Shown here: piece after piece, positions 1 to 8,226 of the stretch
Numbering within the stretch: the first letter of the stretch is position 1
How the letters are laid out: each line of letters opens with the position of its first letter
Assembly (NCBI GenBank): GCA_050942625.1
Contig: JBMNNS010000007.1
Coordinates: forward strand, 1 to 32,769
Length of the DNA stretch: 32,769 bases
Source of the DNA: JBMNNS01 sp050942625
GTDB taxonomy: Bacteria > Bacillota > Dethiobacteria > DTU022 > UBA8154
Direction: 5' to 3'
Position numbers and translations under genes: made by a program
Notes under the pieces: model-generated
Told to the model about the DNA's origin: nothing
The model's database searches: none
The model's input: the letters and a program-made list of their open reading frames with translations, nothing else

Positions 1-17
1 ATAAGGAGGTTTTGCCC

Positions 18-521
18 GTGCCAAAAAAATTAAATATTCTTTTTATCTGTACAGGGAACACCTGCAGAAGTGTAATGGCGCAGGGATTATTTACAAAAAT
101 ATGGGATGAATTGAACATAGAAAGGGATCTCACAGTATCTTCTGCAGGGGTTGGGACTCTAGAGGGATTAAAGGCCACTCCAGAGGCTTTAAAGGTTTTG
201 GAAGAAGAAGGTATTGACTTAAGTGCTCATCGTTCACAGATAGTTGATCAGCACAAGGTTGCCAGTGCACACTATATTTTTACTATGACCCGTAGCCAGA
301 AGCATTATTTACTACAAAACTTTCCTGGGATAGAGGAAAAGGTGTGGGTATTGGAGGAATTCGTCCGAAAAAATAATTTTCAAGATATTCCTGACCCCTA
401 TGGTTTCCCCCTCGACTATTACCGGGCAATTGCTGCGGAAATTAAGAGGATATTAGGGGAAGCCTGTCAAAAATTATCTACCATCAACGGGGATGAAGGG
501 TTTCAACAGCACAATGATTGA
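18..521 (+). CDS. ywlE: Low-molecular-weight phosphatase, likely protein arginine phosphatase
   Basis: Cytosolic phosphatase of the LMW-PTP fold. The P-loop CTGNTCRS lies at the N-terminus (nucleophilic Cys about residue 11, phosphate-binding Arg six residues later), and the general-acid Asp is in the DPYG segment near residue 125. A Thr between Asn and Cys in the P-loop (NTC) is the family feature that distinguishes arginine phosphatases (YwlE/McsB antagonists) from tyrosine phosphatases, which carry Ile there. GTG at 18 is preferred because AAGGAGG at 3-9 is 8 nt upstream; the in-frame TTG at 12 would leave only 2 nt. Length (167 aa) is slightly longer than usual. The residue after CRS is Val rather than the common Pro. 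It lies upstream of rpiB with a 128-nt gap that holds nothing I recognise. Arginine specificity is inferred from one residue. Confidence 0.85.
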   Translation: MPKKLNILFICTGNTCRSVMAQGLFTKIWDELNIERDLTVSSAGVGTLEGLKATPEALKVLEEEGIDLSAHRSQIVDQHKVASAHYIFTMTRSQKHYLLQNFPGIEEKVWVLEEFVRKNNFQDIPDPYGFPLDYYRAIAAEIKRILGEACQKLSTINGDEGFQQHND

Positions 522-649
522 CAGAAGATTATATTAAATAAGACCTTATATTTTCAGATTAATATTGTAACGGGGCAGGAAAAACGAAAATCAAAGGCGA
601 ATTAGCCTAAAATAACTAAAGAAGATATCAAGACTGGAGAAGATCAAGA

Positions 650-1126
650 TTGAAAATTGTTCTTGCTTCCGATCATGCTGGGTTTACATTAAAAGAAATT
701 GTCAAGGAATATTTGATGGGCAATGGTATTTTGTACGAAGACTTTGGCACCTATAATTTAGATCCTGTAGACTACCCCGACTTCGCTTATAAGGCAGCAG
801 CAGCTGTCAGGAGTGGAAAATATGATAAAGGTATTCTCCTTTGCGGGACGGGCATTGGGGTTGCTATTACCGCCAATAAACTTCCCGGTATCAGGGCTGC
901 CTGCTGCAGTGACTGTTTCACTGCCCAATGTGCCAGATCCCATAACGATGCAAACATTTTAACACTGGGAGCAAGAGTTGTTGGAAATGGTCTGGCTTTA
1001 AAAATAGTGGATGTTTTTCTTAAAACCCCTTTCGAAGGGGGCAGACATCACAAAAGGGTTGAAAAAATCAAGGAGCTGGAAAAATTCATAAATGTCGAAA
1101 AGAAAGGTGGTGCAGGCCCGGTTTAA
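650..1126 (+). CDS. rpiB: Ribose-5-phosphate isomerase B
   Basis: Interconverts ribose 5-phosphate and ribulose 5-phosphate in the cytosolic pentose phosphate pathway. Family hallmarks are clear: SDHAG near the N-terminus, the active-site CGTGIG with Cys about residue 65, and the SHNDANILTLGARVVG segment with its catalytic-site His near residue 98. Length of 158 aa is slightly above the usual 145-150, with a short Lys/Gly tail. The TTG start at 650 follows a purine-rich TGGAGAAG at about 635-642. It precedes glyA by only a short gap, so the two are probably co-transcribed, as in many Firmicutes where rpiB-glyA lie just before the ATP synthase genes. Confidence 0.95.
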   Translation: MKIVLASDHAGFTLKEIVKEYLMGNGILYEDFGTYNLDPVDYPDFAYKAAAAVRSGKYDKGILLCGTGIGVAITANKLPGIRAACCSDCFTAQCARSHNDANILTLGARVVGNGLALKIVDVFLKTPFEGGRHHKRVEKIKELEKFINVEKKGGAGPV

Positions 1127-1149
1127 TGTTTTAGCCGGGGAGGATGTCT

Positions 1150-2406
1150 TTGAGAGATATTTGTAATGCCAAAACCTTAAAAACAATAGATCCGCAGCTT
1201 GCTGAGGCCATGGAAATGGAAAAATGCCGGCAGCAGGAAAGGATTGAACTAATTGCTTCAGAAAATTTTGTCAGCAGGGCGGTTTTAGAGGCCCAAGGCT
1301 CCGTGCTTACCAATAAATATGCAGAAGGTTACCCTGGTCAAAGGTATTACGGTGGCTGTGAATATGTCGATATAATAGAGGATTTGGCCAGGGATAGGGT
1401 TAAGGTACTTTTTGGTGCGGAACATGCTAATGTCCAGCCCCACGCTGGTGCGCTTGCCAACCTTGCTGTCTATTTAATGGCCCTGAAACCTGGAGATTCT
1501 GTACTTGGCATGGATTTGGGCCATGGAGGCCACTTGACTCACGGCAGCCCGGTAAATATTTCCGGTAAATATTTTAACTTCCACAGTTATGGTGTAGATC
1601 CTCAAACTGGTTTAATTGATCTTGAAGAAGTTAAAAAAATAGCGCTAAAGGTTGCCCCCCGCCTTATTGTCGTTGGAGCCAGCGCTTACCCAAGGAAACT
1701 GGATTTTGCTGCTTTCAGGGCTATTGCTGATGAGGTAGGGGCTTACCTCATGGCAGACATGGCCCACATTGCGGGACTGGTGTCTGCAGGATTGCATCCT
1801 AACCCTGTGCCCTACGCCGAATTTGTGACCAGCACCACCCATAAAACATTGAGGGGCCCCAGGGGCGGTTTTATCCTTTGCCGCCAGGAATATGCTGCAG
1901 AAATTGATAAGGCTGTTTTCCCGGGTGTTCAGGGAGGCCCTTTGATGCATGTTATTGCCGCCAAGGCTGTTGCCTTTTTGGAAGCCAGGCAGCAAGACTT
2001 TATTGTTTACCAGGAAAAGGTAGTTAAAAATGCTCAGAAGTTGGCGGAATGCCTGCTGGGTTTTGGTTATAAGCTCGTTTCCGGAGGGACAGATAACCAT
2101 CTTTTACTGGTGGATTTAAGGAGCAAAAAAATAAGTGGAAGGGAAACTGAAATTTTATTGGATGAACTTGGAATAACCGTTAATAAAAATACAATTCCCT
2201 TTGACCCTGTGAGCCCGGTCATTACCAGTGGAATCAGGCTGGGGACACCAGCGGTTACCTCCAGGGGTATGGGGGAAACAGAAATGGAAATTATTGCTGG
2301 ACTTATTGATCGCGCTATTGAGGGGCGCAATGATCCTGTTGTCAGGGCAGATGTTAAGCGTAAGGTAAAACAATTGTGTTCAGATTTTCCCCTTTATGCG
2401 GACTAA
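1150..2406 (+). CDS. glyA: Serine hydroxymethyltransferase
   Basis: PLP enzyme converting serine plus tetrahydrofolate to glycine plus 5,10-methylene-THF, the main cytosolic C1 source for purine and thymidylate synthesis. The PLP lysine is in the TTHKTLRGPRGG motif (about residue 232). The N-terminal ELIASENFVS and YPGQRYYGG motifs and the ADMAHIAGL segment are all present. Length near 418 aa is typical. An ATG at 1144 directly abuts the SD GGGGAGG (1137-1143) and so cannot be used efficiently; TTG at 1150 gives 6-nt spacing and is the better start. It is followed by a deoxycytidylate deaminase gene, which links methylene-THF and dUMP supply for thymidylate synthesis. Confidence 0.95.
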   Translation: MRDICNAKTLKTIDPQLAEAMEMEKCRQQERIELIASENFVSRAVLEAQGSVLTNKYAEGYPGQRYYGGCEYVDIIEDLARDRVKVLFGAEHANVQPHAGALANLAVYLMALKPGDSVLGMDLGHGGHLTHGSPVNISGKYFNFHSYGVDPQTGLIDLEEVKKIALKVAPRLIVVGASAYPRKLDFAAFRAIADEVGAYLMADMAHIAGLVSAGLHPNPVPYAEFVTSTTHKTLRGPRGGFILCRQEYAAEIDKAVFPGVQGGPLMHVIAAKAVAFLEARQQDFIVYQEKVVKNAQKLAECLLGFGYKLVSGGTDNHLLLVDLRSKKISGRETEILLDELGITVNKNTIPFDPVSPVITSGIRLGTPAVTSRGMGETEMEIIAGLIDRAIEGRNDPVVRADVKRKVKQLCSDFPLYAD

Positions 2407-2457
2407 TAATGGAGCTTGTTCAATGCTCGCTGTGCAGCAATTAAAGGTGGTGGAGGA

Positions 2458-2895
2458 TTGAGACCTTCCTGGGATCGGTACTTTTTAGAGATAGCAGGTG
2501 TGGTTGCAGAGCGTTCTACCTGTTTGCGCCGCAAGGTTGGGGCTGTGCTGGTCAAAGACAAAAGGATTTTAACAACTGGCTATAATGGTGCCCCGGCTGG
2601 TTTAATGCATTGCAGGGAAAAGGGGTGTTTAAGAATGGAGAAGAATGTCCCTTCTGGGGAACGCCATGAACTTTGCAGAGGACTTCATGCAGAGCAAAAT
2701 GCTATTATCCAGGGTGCTTTACATGGTGTTTCCATTCAGGGTGCAGATCTTTATTGTACTCACCATCCCTGTTCACTTTGCGCCAAAATGCTCATTAATG
2801 CCGGGATTAATAAGGTTATTCTGAAGGATGGCTACCCGGACCCTTTGGCTTGCCAATTATTTGAGGAGGCCGGGGTAAAGGTTACTGTTGTTTAA
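2458..2895 (+). CDS. comEB: Deoxycytidylate (dCMP) deaminase, ComEB family
   Basis: Zinc-dependent deaminase making dUMP from dCMP for thymidylate synthesis. The zinc and proton-shuttle residues are visible as HAEQNAI (His ligand, catalytic Glu) and PCSLCAK (two Cys ligands). The family start region RPSWDxYFLEIA and the TGYNGAP segment are present. The reading frame is open from TTG 2416, but AAAGGTGG at 2443-2450 sits 7 nt before TTG 2458, and the family normally starts right before RPSWD, so I call 2458 (145 aa). It is the last gene before the ATP synthase cluster. ComEB is a historical name from a competence locus; no comEA or comEC is visible here. Confidence 0.92.
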   Translation: MRPSWDRYFLEIAGVVAERSTCLRRKVGAVLVKDKRILTTGYNGAPAGLMHCREKGCLRMEKNVPSGERHELCRGLHAEQNAIIQGALHGVSIQGADLYCTHHPCSLCAKMLINAGINKVILKDGYPDPLACQLFEEAGVKVTVV

Positions 2896-2971
2896 ATGAC
2901 GGCAGGATTTTAAAAGGATTTATTAAGTATTACGTTATCATGTGATCACTTCTGCAACCTAGAGTGGTAGC

Positions 2972-2980
2972 TGCTAAAAT
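2972..2980 (+). promoter_or_regulatory. Possible extended -10 promoter for the ATP synthase operon
   Basis: TGCTAAAAT matches an extended -10 element about 34 nt before the first ATP synthase gene. No good -35 box stands 17 nt upstream. The palindrome GTGATCAC at 2942-2949 lies close by. Weak call. Confidence 0.3.
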
Positions 2981-3013
2981 GTTTTAAGCAAAAAGTTAAA
3001 GGAAATTTATTAC

Positions 3014-3325
3014 ATGAATAAAAAAGATAAAAAGAATCATTGGATGATCTATGTACGTCATATTGATTTTGCCCTTTCTTTTGGAATTACGATGATCCTG
3101 ACCACTTTATTAGGGATTTTCGGTGGCAAATGGATCGATCAACAGTTAGGTACGGGTCCAATATTCTTGTTATTAGGAATTATTTTAGGGATCGGGGCAG
3201 GATTTTATAGCTTATGGAGCGAATTAATTAATTTACAGCAAGAAGAAAGTAGAAAGAAAATGCCAACCCCCGGGAAGAACAAGGAAAGGGTAATAGTAAG
3301 GGAAGATGATAACAAACAGAAGTAG
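3014..3325 (+). CDS. atpZ: AtpZ/AtpI-type small membrane protein (ATPase gene 1)
   Basis: Small integral membrane protein at the head of the ATP synthase operon. There are two hydrophobic helices, roughly residues 17-37 and 46-68, joined by GGKWIDQQLGTGP, a layout characteristic of the AtpZ (F0F1-ATPase gene 1) family. The tail is highly charged (Lys/Glu/Asp rich). Relatives are thought to help c-ring assembly or form a Mg2+/Ca2+ pathway together with AtpI; that role is from the literature, not from this sequence. Its 3' end overlaps the next gene by 20 nt, which suggests translational coupling. Length 103 aa is slightly longer than usual because of the charged tail. Confidence 0.75.
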   Translation: MNKKDKKNHWMIYVRHIDFALSFGITMILTTLLGIFGGKWIDQQLGTGPIFLLLGIILGIGAGFYSLWSELINLQQEESRKKMPTPGKNKERVIVREDDNKQK

Positions 3326-3692
3326 AAGTATAACGCCTACGGAAAAAACCATGGTAATCCTAGGTGCGGTGGCAATTACTATAGGGTGGGCATTGGGATA
3401 CCCCTCATATGCTTTGGGGGTGGCCCTTGCCGCCCCTATTGGCTGGCTGCTTCATTGCTGGCAGTCCAGGATTGTCATCAACCTGAAGGGACTACCTCCA
3501 CATAAGCTAAGCACCAGGTTGCAAATTCAACTGTTTATCAGGTTGATCATCCACCTCAGCGTGTTGGGTCTTTCTATCCTAGGGGGTGAGCCCTTTCTTT
3601 TTGGGGTGTTGACCGGCTTTCTTCTTGAGGTAATTATACACATGGGGCAAGCCTTTTATATCATTCTAAAAAAGAAAGGAGGGTTATCATAA
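3306..3692 (+). CDS. atpI: ATP synthase subunit I (AtpI)
   Basis: Membrane protein of 128 aa with four predicted hydrophobic segments (about residues 17-33, 34-50, 75-92 and 95-118), matching ATP synthase subunit I, which is not part of the final enzyme but assists c-ring assembly. It starts inside the end of atpZ (ATG 3306) and its stop codon directly abuts the TTG start of atpB. There is no close SD at ATG 3306, consistent with coupling to atpZ translation; an internal ATG at 3351 is possible. Sequence conservation in this family is low, so the call leans on position and topology. Confidence 0.75.
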   Translation: MITNRSRSITPTEKTMVILGAVAITIGWALGYPSYALGVALAAPIGWLLHCWQSRIVINLKGLPPHKLSTRLQIQLFIRLIIHLSVLGLSILGGEPFLFGVLTGFLLEVIIHMGQAFYIILKKKGGLS

Positions 3693-4376
3693 TTGAATTT
3701 TGAAGCTCTGCAGGTTGTGTTGGAACATGTAAGGCCGAATGTTGTTTTTTACCTGGGAAACATTCCAGTAACCTCCAGTGTAGTCAATACCTGGATTGTT
3801 ATGGCTATAGTTATTCCCCTTTCTTATGTCATCGGTAAACGAATTAGGACCGTACCTCATGGCATGCAGCATTTAGCAGAAATGGTAGCAGAATTTTTTT
3901 ATGGTCTTCTGGATGAAACCATGGGAAAGGAAGGGCGGAAGTTTATCCCCCTGGTGGGAACACTTTTTATTTTTATTTTATGTTTAAACCTTTCCTGGTT
4001 CATACCGGGGATAATGCCGCCGACTACTGATCTTTCTACTACCCTTGGATTTGCGGTTGTGACGATAATCGCGGTGCAAATTATAGGGATCAAGAAACGG
4101 GGAATTGGGGGGTATATCAAACATTTTTTCCAGCCCAACCCTTTCTTGTTTCCATTAAACCTTCTTGAGGAGCTGGTTAAACCTGTATCACTTTCCCTGC
4201 GTCTTTTCGCGAATATGTTTGGTGAAGAAACGGTTGTTCTGGTTTTGTTCATTTTGATACCTTTGCTTAGCCCGACCCCGGTGATGCTCCTGGGGATAAT
4301 TATGGGCTTGATCCAGGCTTTGGTTTTTTCTTTGTTAACAGTGGTTTATATATCTAATTTTATTCATGGTCATTAA
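3693..4376 (+). CDS. atpB: ATP synthase F0 subunit a
   Basis: Stator membrane subunit that forms the two ion half-channels against the c ring. The essential arginine is Arg170 in SLSLRLFANMFGEE, the most conserved stretch of the family. Five or more hydrophobic helices are visible, and the final helix has the usual IQALVFSLLTVVYI pattern. Length of 227 aa is typical of Firmicutes. The start is TTG 3693, 10 nt after an AAAGGAGG SD (3675-3682) that lies in the end of atpI. Nothing in the sequence indicates Na+ coupling. Confidence 0.97.
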   Translation: MNFEALQVVLEHVRPNVVFYLGNIPVTSSVVNTWIVMAIVIPLSYVIGKRIRTVPHGMQHLAEMVAEFFYGLLDETMGKEGRKFIPLVGTLFIFILCLNLSWFIPGIMPPTTDLSTTLGFAVVTIIAVQIIGIKKRGIGGYIKHFFQPNPFLFPLNLLEELVKPVSLSLRLFANMFGEETVVLVLFILIPLLSPTPVMLLGIIMGLIQALVFSLLTVVYISNFIHGH

Positions 4377-4400
4377 ATTTCTAAAAGGGAGGCATCAATA

Positions 4401-4616
4401 ATGGAATATTTAAGTGTAGCTTTGGCCATAGCAGTGGCGGCTTTGAGTTCTGCTTTTTCACAGGGGATTGCTACGAGGGCGGCGATGGAGGGTATCTCCA
4501 GGCAGCCAGAGGCCAGTGGGGATATCAGGACAACTTTAATTTTAGCCCTGGCCTTTATGGAGGCTTTGACTCTGTTTTCTTTCGTTATAGCTATCCTCCT
4601 ATGGACGAAGATTTAA
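4401..4616 (+). CDS. atpE: ATP synthase F0 subunit c
   Basis: Two-helix proteolipid that oligomerises into the rotor ring. The loop motif RQPEA (residues 34-38) and the ion-binding Glu54 in helix 2 are present; length 71 aa is usual. In helix 1 the normal GxGxGxG packing motif that ends next to Gln21 is replaced by A14-x-S16-x-A18-x-S20, so small residues are kept but glycines are lost. Gln21 aligns with a residue used in Na+-binding c subunits, but helix 2 has Glu-Ala-Leu instead of Glu-Ser-Thr, so a proton-coupled ring is more likely. SD AAAAGGGAGG lies at 4383-4392. Confidence 0.95.
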   Translation: MEYLSVALAIAVAALSSAFSQGIATRAAMEGISRQPEASGDIRTTLILALAFMEALTLFSFVIAILLWTKI

Positions 4617-4680
4617 TTTTGGAAGGGCGTTATGCACAGGCTATTCATGAGCCCTATTTTAAAACTAAGGGGGAGGCGTT

Positions 4681-5190
4681 ATGGTAAAGGAAATATTTCA
4701 AGCCCTGGGTTTTGAGCCGGCGTCTTTCTTGTTTCAGGCATTTAATGTTTTAGTCATTATCTTGCTCCTCTACAAATTCCTTTGGAAGCCCCTCACCCAA
4801 AGTATGGCCAACAGGGAGGAAAAAATCTCGGGTGATCTCCGGGAAGCGGCTTTGGCCAGGGAAAAAGCGGAGGAAATGATCGTCTCTTACCAGCAAAGGT
4901 TAGAGAAAGCCAACCAGGAAGGCCAGGCCATTTTGGAGCGGGCTGCCAAAATGGCTGAGGGAGCCCGCGCGGAAATACTTGCCCAGGCTAAGGAGGAAGC
5001 CGCCCGGGCGATGGAACAAGCCCGGATGGAAATCGAAAAAGAAAAACGCAAGGCCCTGGCTGCCATCCGTAACCAGGCGGCAGATCTTGTGGTCGTGACA
5101 ACGGGTAAGGTTTTGGCCCGCACATTGTCTCCAGGCGATCATGAGCATCTGGTCAGGGAAGCCCTGACGGAGGTGGAAAGATTACAGTGA
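4681..5190 (+). CDS. atpF: ATP synthase F0 subunit b
   Basis: Peripheral stalk subunit. It has one N-terminal transmembrane helix (about residues 14-32), then the conserved KPLTQSMANREEKI segment, then a long Ala/Glu/Lys/Arg coiled coil to the C-terminus that dimerises and binds delta. Length 169 aa is typical. SD GGGGGAGG at 4669-4676 precedes ATG 4681. The end overlaps atpH by four bases (GTGA). The 64-nt spacer after atpE, the longest in the early operon, could allow independent translation of the abundant c subunit; no clear hairpin was seen in it. Confidence 0.95.
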   Translation: MVKEIFQALGFEPASFLFQAFNVLVIILLLYKFLWKPLTQSMANREEKISGDLREAALAREKAEEMIVSYQQRLEKANQEGQAILERAAKMAEGARAEILAQAKEEAARAMEQARMEIEKEKRKALAAIRNQAADLVVVTTGKVLARTLSPGDHEHLVREALTEVERLQ

Positions 5191-5687
5191 GTCAAAAGAG
5201 ACTTGCCCGGGCCTATGCCGAAGCCCTCTTTTCTGCAGCCCAAAAACGGGGGCAAGAGGAGGAACTAGGTAAAAATTTGGAGTTCCTGAAAAAAAGATTT
5301 GAGGAAGATGCCAAACTACAAAAAATAATTCGTAACCAACGCATCTCTCCTCAGGAAAAAGAAAAAGCTTTAAAGGAATTAATTCCTCGCCTTTTAAGCA
5401 GAAAGAAAGAAGAATTTTTTACTGCCCTGGCTCCAGAGTACCGGCGCCTTCTTGACCAGGCTAAGAATTTAGAGCTTGTAGAGATCACGGTGGCAGCTCC
5501 CCTTTCCCCTTTCCTGGAATCTGAGCTGGTAAAAAGATTAAGTGATATTATGGGGAAAACAGTCCGGCTGGAGGTAAAAATTGATCCCAAAATCCTGGGT
5601 GGGCTCATTATAAATTGGGGGGATCGGGTTGTGGATGCCAGTGTAAAGAAAAAGCTGGAGCTTGTAGGTGCCCACCTGAGAGCCTGA
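5187..5687 (+). CDS. atpH: ATP synthase F1 subunit delta
   Basis: Links the F1 head to the b-subunit stalk. The family pattern is clear: RLARAYAEALFSAA at the N-terminus, the central LxxLxxRxRxExF-type helix, and the C-terminal PxILGGLIINWGDRVVDASVKKKLELV signature. Length 166 aa is slightly shorter than average. The GTG start at 5187 overlaps the atpF stop (GTGA), with GGAGGTGG about 10 nt upstream inside atpF, so the two are translationally coupled. Confidence 0.95.
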   Translation: MSQKRLARAYAEALFSAAQKRGQEEELGKNLEFLKKRFEEDAKLQKIIRNQRISPQEKEKALKELIPRLLSRKKEEFFTALAPEYRRLLDQAKNLELVEITVAAPLSPFLESELVKRLSDIMGKTVRLEVKIDPKILGGLIINWGDRVVDASVKKKLELVGAHLRA

Positions 5688-5726
5688 GATATGTCCAATG
5701 GCTGGCTGACAAAGGGAGGAATGAAT

Positions 5727-7274
5727 TTGGATATTAACTTTGAAGACATCACTAAACTGTTGATTAAACAGATAGAAAGCTATGAATTAGAAATTGAAGT
5801 GGCGAACAAGGGCGTTGTCCTCTTTGTTGGTGACGGCATTGCCCGGGTTCGTTTGGAACAGGTTATGGCCGGTGAACTCCTGGAGTTTCCAGGAGGAATT
5901 TATGGCATGGCCTTGAACCTTGAAGAAGACAGTGTTGGTGCAGTTATTTTAGGCCCATATGAACAAATTAAAGAAGGCGATGAAGTAAAAAGGACCTTTC
6001 GTGTGATGGAGGTGCCGGTAGGGGAGGCTCTTATCGGCAGGGTAGTTAATCCGGTGGGAGAGCCTTTGGACGGCAAGGGCCCAATTAAGACTGAAAAATT
6101 TCGGCCTGCAGAATATCCTGCCCCGGGTGTGGTACAACGACAGCCGGTCAATACCCCGCTACAAACGGGAATTAAATCCATTGATGCAATGTTCCCCATT
6201 GGTCGGGGGCAGAGGGAGCTGATCATCGGTGACCGTCAAACGGGGAAGACCGCTATTGCAGTAGACACCATTATTAACCAGAAGGAACATGATGTAATCT
6301 GCATTTATGTGGCCATAGGGCAAAAAGCTTCAACAGTTACCAGCGTTATCCAGAGGCTGGAAGAAGCCGGGGCGATGGAGTATACTACAGTTGTTGCTGC
6401 CAATGCAGGTGAACCGGCCCCACTCCTCTATATTGCCCCTTATGCAGGGTGCGCCATGGGTGAATATTTTATGTATGAGCACCGTCGTGATGTCCTGCTG
6501 GTTTATGATGACCTTTCCAAACATGCTGTAGCTTACCGGGAACTTTCCTTGCTTCTAAGAAGGCCGCCCGGGCGGGAAGCTTATCCTGGAGATATTTTTT
6601 ATTTGCATTCCCGCTTATTGGAACGGGCGGCACGGCTAAACGATCAGCTGGGGGGCGGTTCGCTTACAGCTTTGCCCATCATTGAAACCCAGGCCGGTGA
6701 TGTTGCCGCATATATTCCCACCAATGTTATTTCCATTACAGATGGACAAATTTATTTGGAAACGGACCTTTTTTACGCAGGTCAAAGGCCGGCTATTAAC
6801 GTGGGGCTTTCTGTTTCAAGGGTGGGAGGCTCCGCCCAGAATAAGGCTATGAAACAAGTAGCCGGGCGTCTGAGGTTGGATCTGGCCCAATACCATGAGT
6901 TGGCAGCTTTCGCCCAATTCGGGACGGAATTAGATAAAGCTACCCAGGCAAGCTTATCAAGGGGTGAACGAATGATGGAGCTGTTGAAACAGGACCAGTA
7001 CCAGCCCATGCCTGTCGAGGAACAGATTGCGGTTCTCTATGCTGGTGTTAACAGATACCTGGATGATTTGTCCTTAGAACAGGTGAGGCCTTTTGAAAAG
7101 GGATACATTCGTTTTCTTCACTCCAACTATCCCCATATAATGAAAGACATCCGGGAAAAGAAGGCCATTGATGAAGAGCTGGAGGAAAACCTCAAAAAAA
7201 GCCTTGCTGAATTTAAGGAAAGTTTTGCTTCAGTCGGTGAGGGTACTGTCGAGGCTGCTGAAGCAGTTTCTTAA
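5727..7274 (+). CDS. atpA: ATP synthase F1 subunit alpha
   Basis: Non-catalytic nucleotide-binding subunit of the F1 hexamer. The P-loop GDRQTGKT lies about residues 168-175; the LLVYDDLSKHAVAYRELSLLLRRPPGREAYPGDIFYLHSRLLERAA signature is intact in several conserved blocks, and the C-terminal helical domain is complete. The frame is open from ATG 5691, but AAAGGGAGG at 5711-5719 is 7 nt from TTG 5727, while the ATG at 5721 is only 1 nt away. TTG 5727 (protein begins MDINFEDI) therefore fits both SD spacing and family N-termini. Length is about 515 aa, slightly longer than the usual 502-505 through an acidic Ala-rich tail. Confidence 0.97.
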   Translation: MDINFEDITKLLIKQIESYELEIEVANKGVVLFVGDGIARVRLEQVMAGELLEFPGGIYGMALNLEEDSVGAVILGPYEQIKEGDEVKRTFRVMEVPVGEALIGRVVNPVGEPLDGKGPIKTEKFRPAEYPAPGVVQRQPVNTPLQTGIKSIDAMFPIGRGQRELIIGDRQTGKTAIAVDTIINQKEHDVICIYVAIGQKASTVTSVIQRLEEAGAMEYTTVVAANAGEPAPLLYIAPYAGCAMGEYFMYEHRRDVLLVYDDLSKHAVAYRELSLLLRRPPGREAYPGDIFYLHSRLLERAARLNDQLGGGSLTALPIIETQAGDVAAYIPTNVISITDGQIYLETDLFYAGQRPAINVGLSVSRVGGSAQNKAMKQVAGRLRLDLAQYHELAAFAQFGTELDKATQASLSRGERMMELLKQDQYQPMPVEEQIAVLYAGVNRYLDDLSLEQVRPFEKGYIRFLHSNYPHIMKDIREKKAIDEELEENLKKSLAEFKESFASVGEGTVEAAEAVS

Positions 7275-7346
7275 CTTATGTAGACATTTTGTAAACGGCA
7301 AGGACACAAGGGCCCTGCTGAATGGAAAATTAAGGCGGTGGAAGTT

Positions 7347-8204
7347 TTGCCCAATATGAGAGATTTAAAGCGACGAATCCGGGCTGTAACAAATATCCAG
7401 CATCTGACCGGGGCGATGAAGATGGTGGCGGCAGCAAAATTGCGTCGGGCTCAAGCACAGGTATGGGCAGCCCGCCCCTATGCTAATAAGATGTCCGAGG
7501 TAGTCAGCCGCCTGGCTCCGGCACCAAAGGCCCAGAGCCTTCCATTGGTGGTTCCCCGGGAGGTTAAAAAAACTGGTTATGTTTTAATCACTGCAGACAA
7601 GGGTTTGGCTGGAGCATATAATGCCAATTTAATAAAACTGGCGGAAGATACTTTAACCAAAAACAAAAAACCTTCTGCCATGGTGTTAATAGGGCGAAAG
7701 GGTGTACAGCATTTTCGGCGACAGTCTGTAGAAATCTTGGACTATTATGTGGATTTTGGCGACATCCCCCAGGTAACCCAGGCCCGGGCACTGGCCCGGC
7801 AACTGATGGATATGTTTCTAAAAGAAGAAGTTGATGAAGTGAACCTGATCTATGCCCGTTTCATTTCTGCACTACACCACGATCCCCAGGTGGAAAGGCT
7901 CCTGCCTTTAGTAACATCTTCTGTACAGGGAATTGAAGAAACCGAATATATTTATGAGCCGGAGCCTGTGGGGATATTAACTGCTATTTTACCTCGTTAC
8001 TGCGAGATAAAAGTATACCAGGCTCTTTTAGAGGCCAAGGCGAGTGAAGAAAGCGCCAGGGTGATAGCTATGGACAACGCCACCGAAAATGCCGGCGAGG
8101 TGATTGACAAATTGAACCTGTCCTTCAATAAAGCTCGCCAATCCGCCATCACTACAGAGATACTGGAGGTGGCCAGTGGCGCAGAAGCTTTAAAGGCACG
8201 GTAA
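7347..8204 (+). CDS. atpG: ATP synthase F1 subunit gamma
   Basis: Central rotor shaft that couples c-ring rotation to catalysis. The family N-terminus MRDLKRRIRAVTNIQHLTGAMKMVAAAKLRRAQ and the C-terminal AMDNATENAGEVIDKLNLSFNKARQSAITTEILEVASGAEAL are unmistakable. TTG 7347 is the preferred start: it lies 5 nt after AAGGCGGTGG (7332-7341) and gives the usual MPxMRDLK beginning. GTG 7338 overlaps the SD and ATG 7356 is too far. Length 285 aa is normal. The 63-nt gap after atpA holds no recognised element. Confidence 0.96.
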   Translation: MPNMRDLKRRIRAVTNIQHLTGAMKMVAAAKLRRAQAQVWAARPYANKMSEVVSRLAPAPKAQSLPLVVPREVKKTGYVLITADKGLAGAYNANLIKLAEDTLTKNKKPSAMVLIGRKGVQHFRRQSVEILDYYVDFGDIPQVTQARALARQLMDMFLKEEVDEVNLIYARFISALHHDPQVERLLPLVTSSVQGIEETEYIYEPEPVGILTAILPRYCEIKVYQALLEAKASEESARVIAMDNATENAGEVIDKLNLSFNKARQSAITTEILEVASGAEALKAR

Positions 8205-8226
8205 TAGAGGAGGGACATGACCAAAT

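Noticed and set aside
4401..4616. Na+-type ATP synthase from Gln21 in subunit c
   Set aside because: Na+ rings need Ser/Thr right after the helix-2 Glu; here the residues are Ala-Leu, so Gln alone is not enough.
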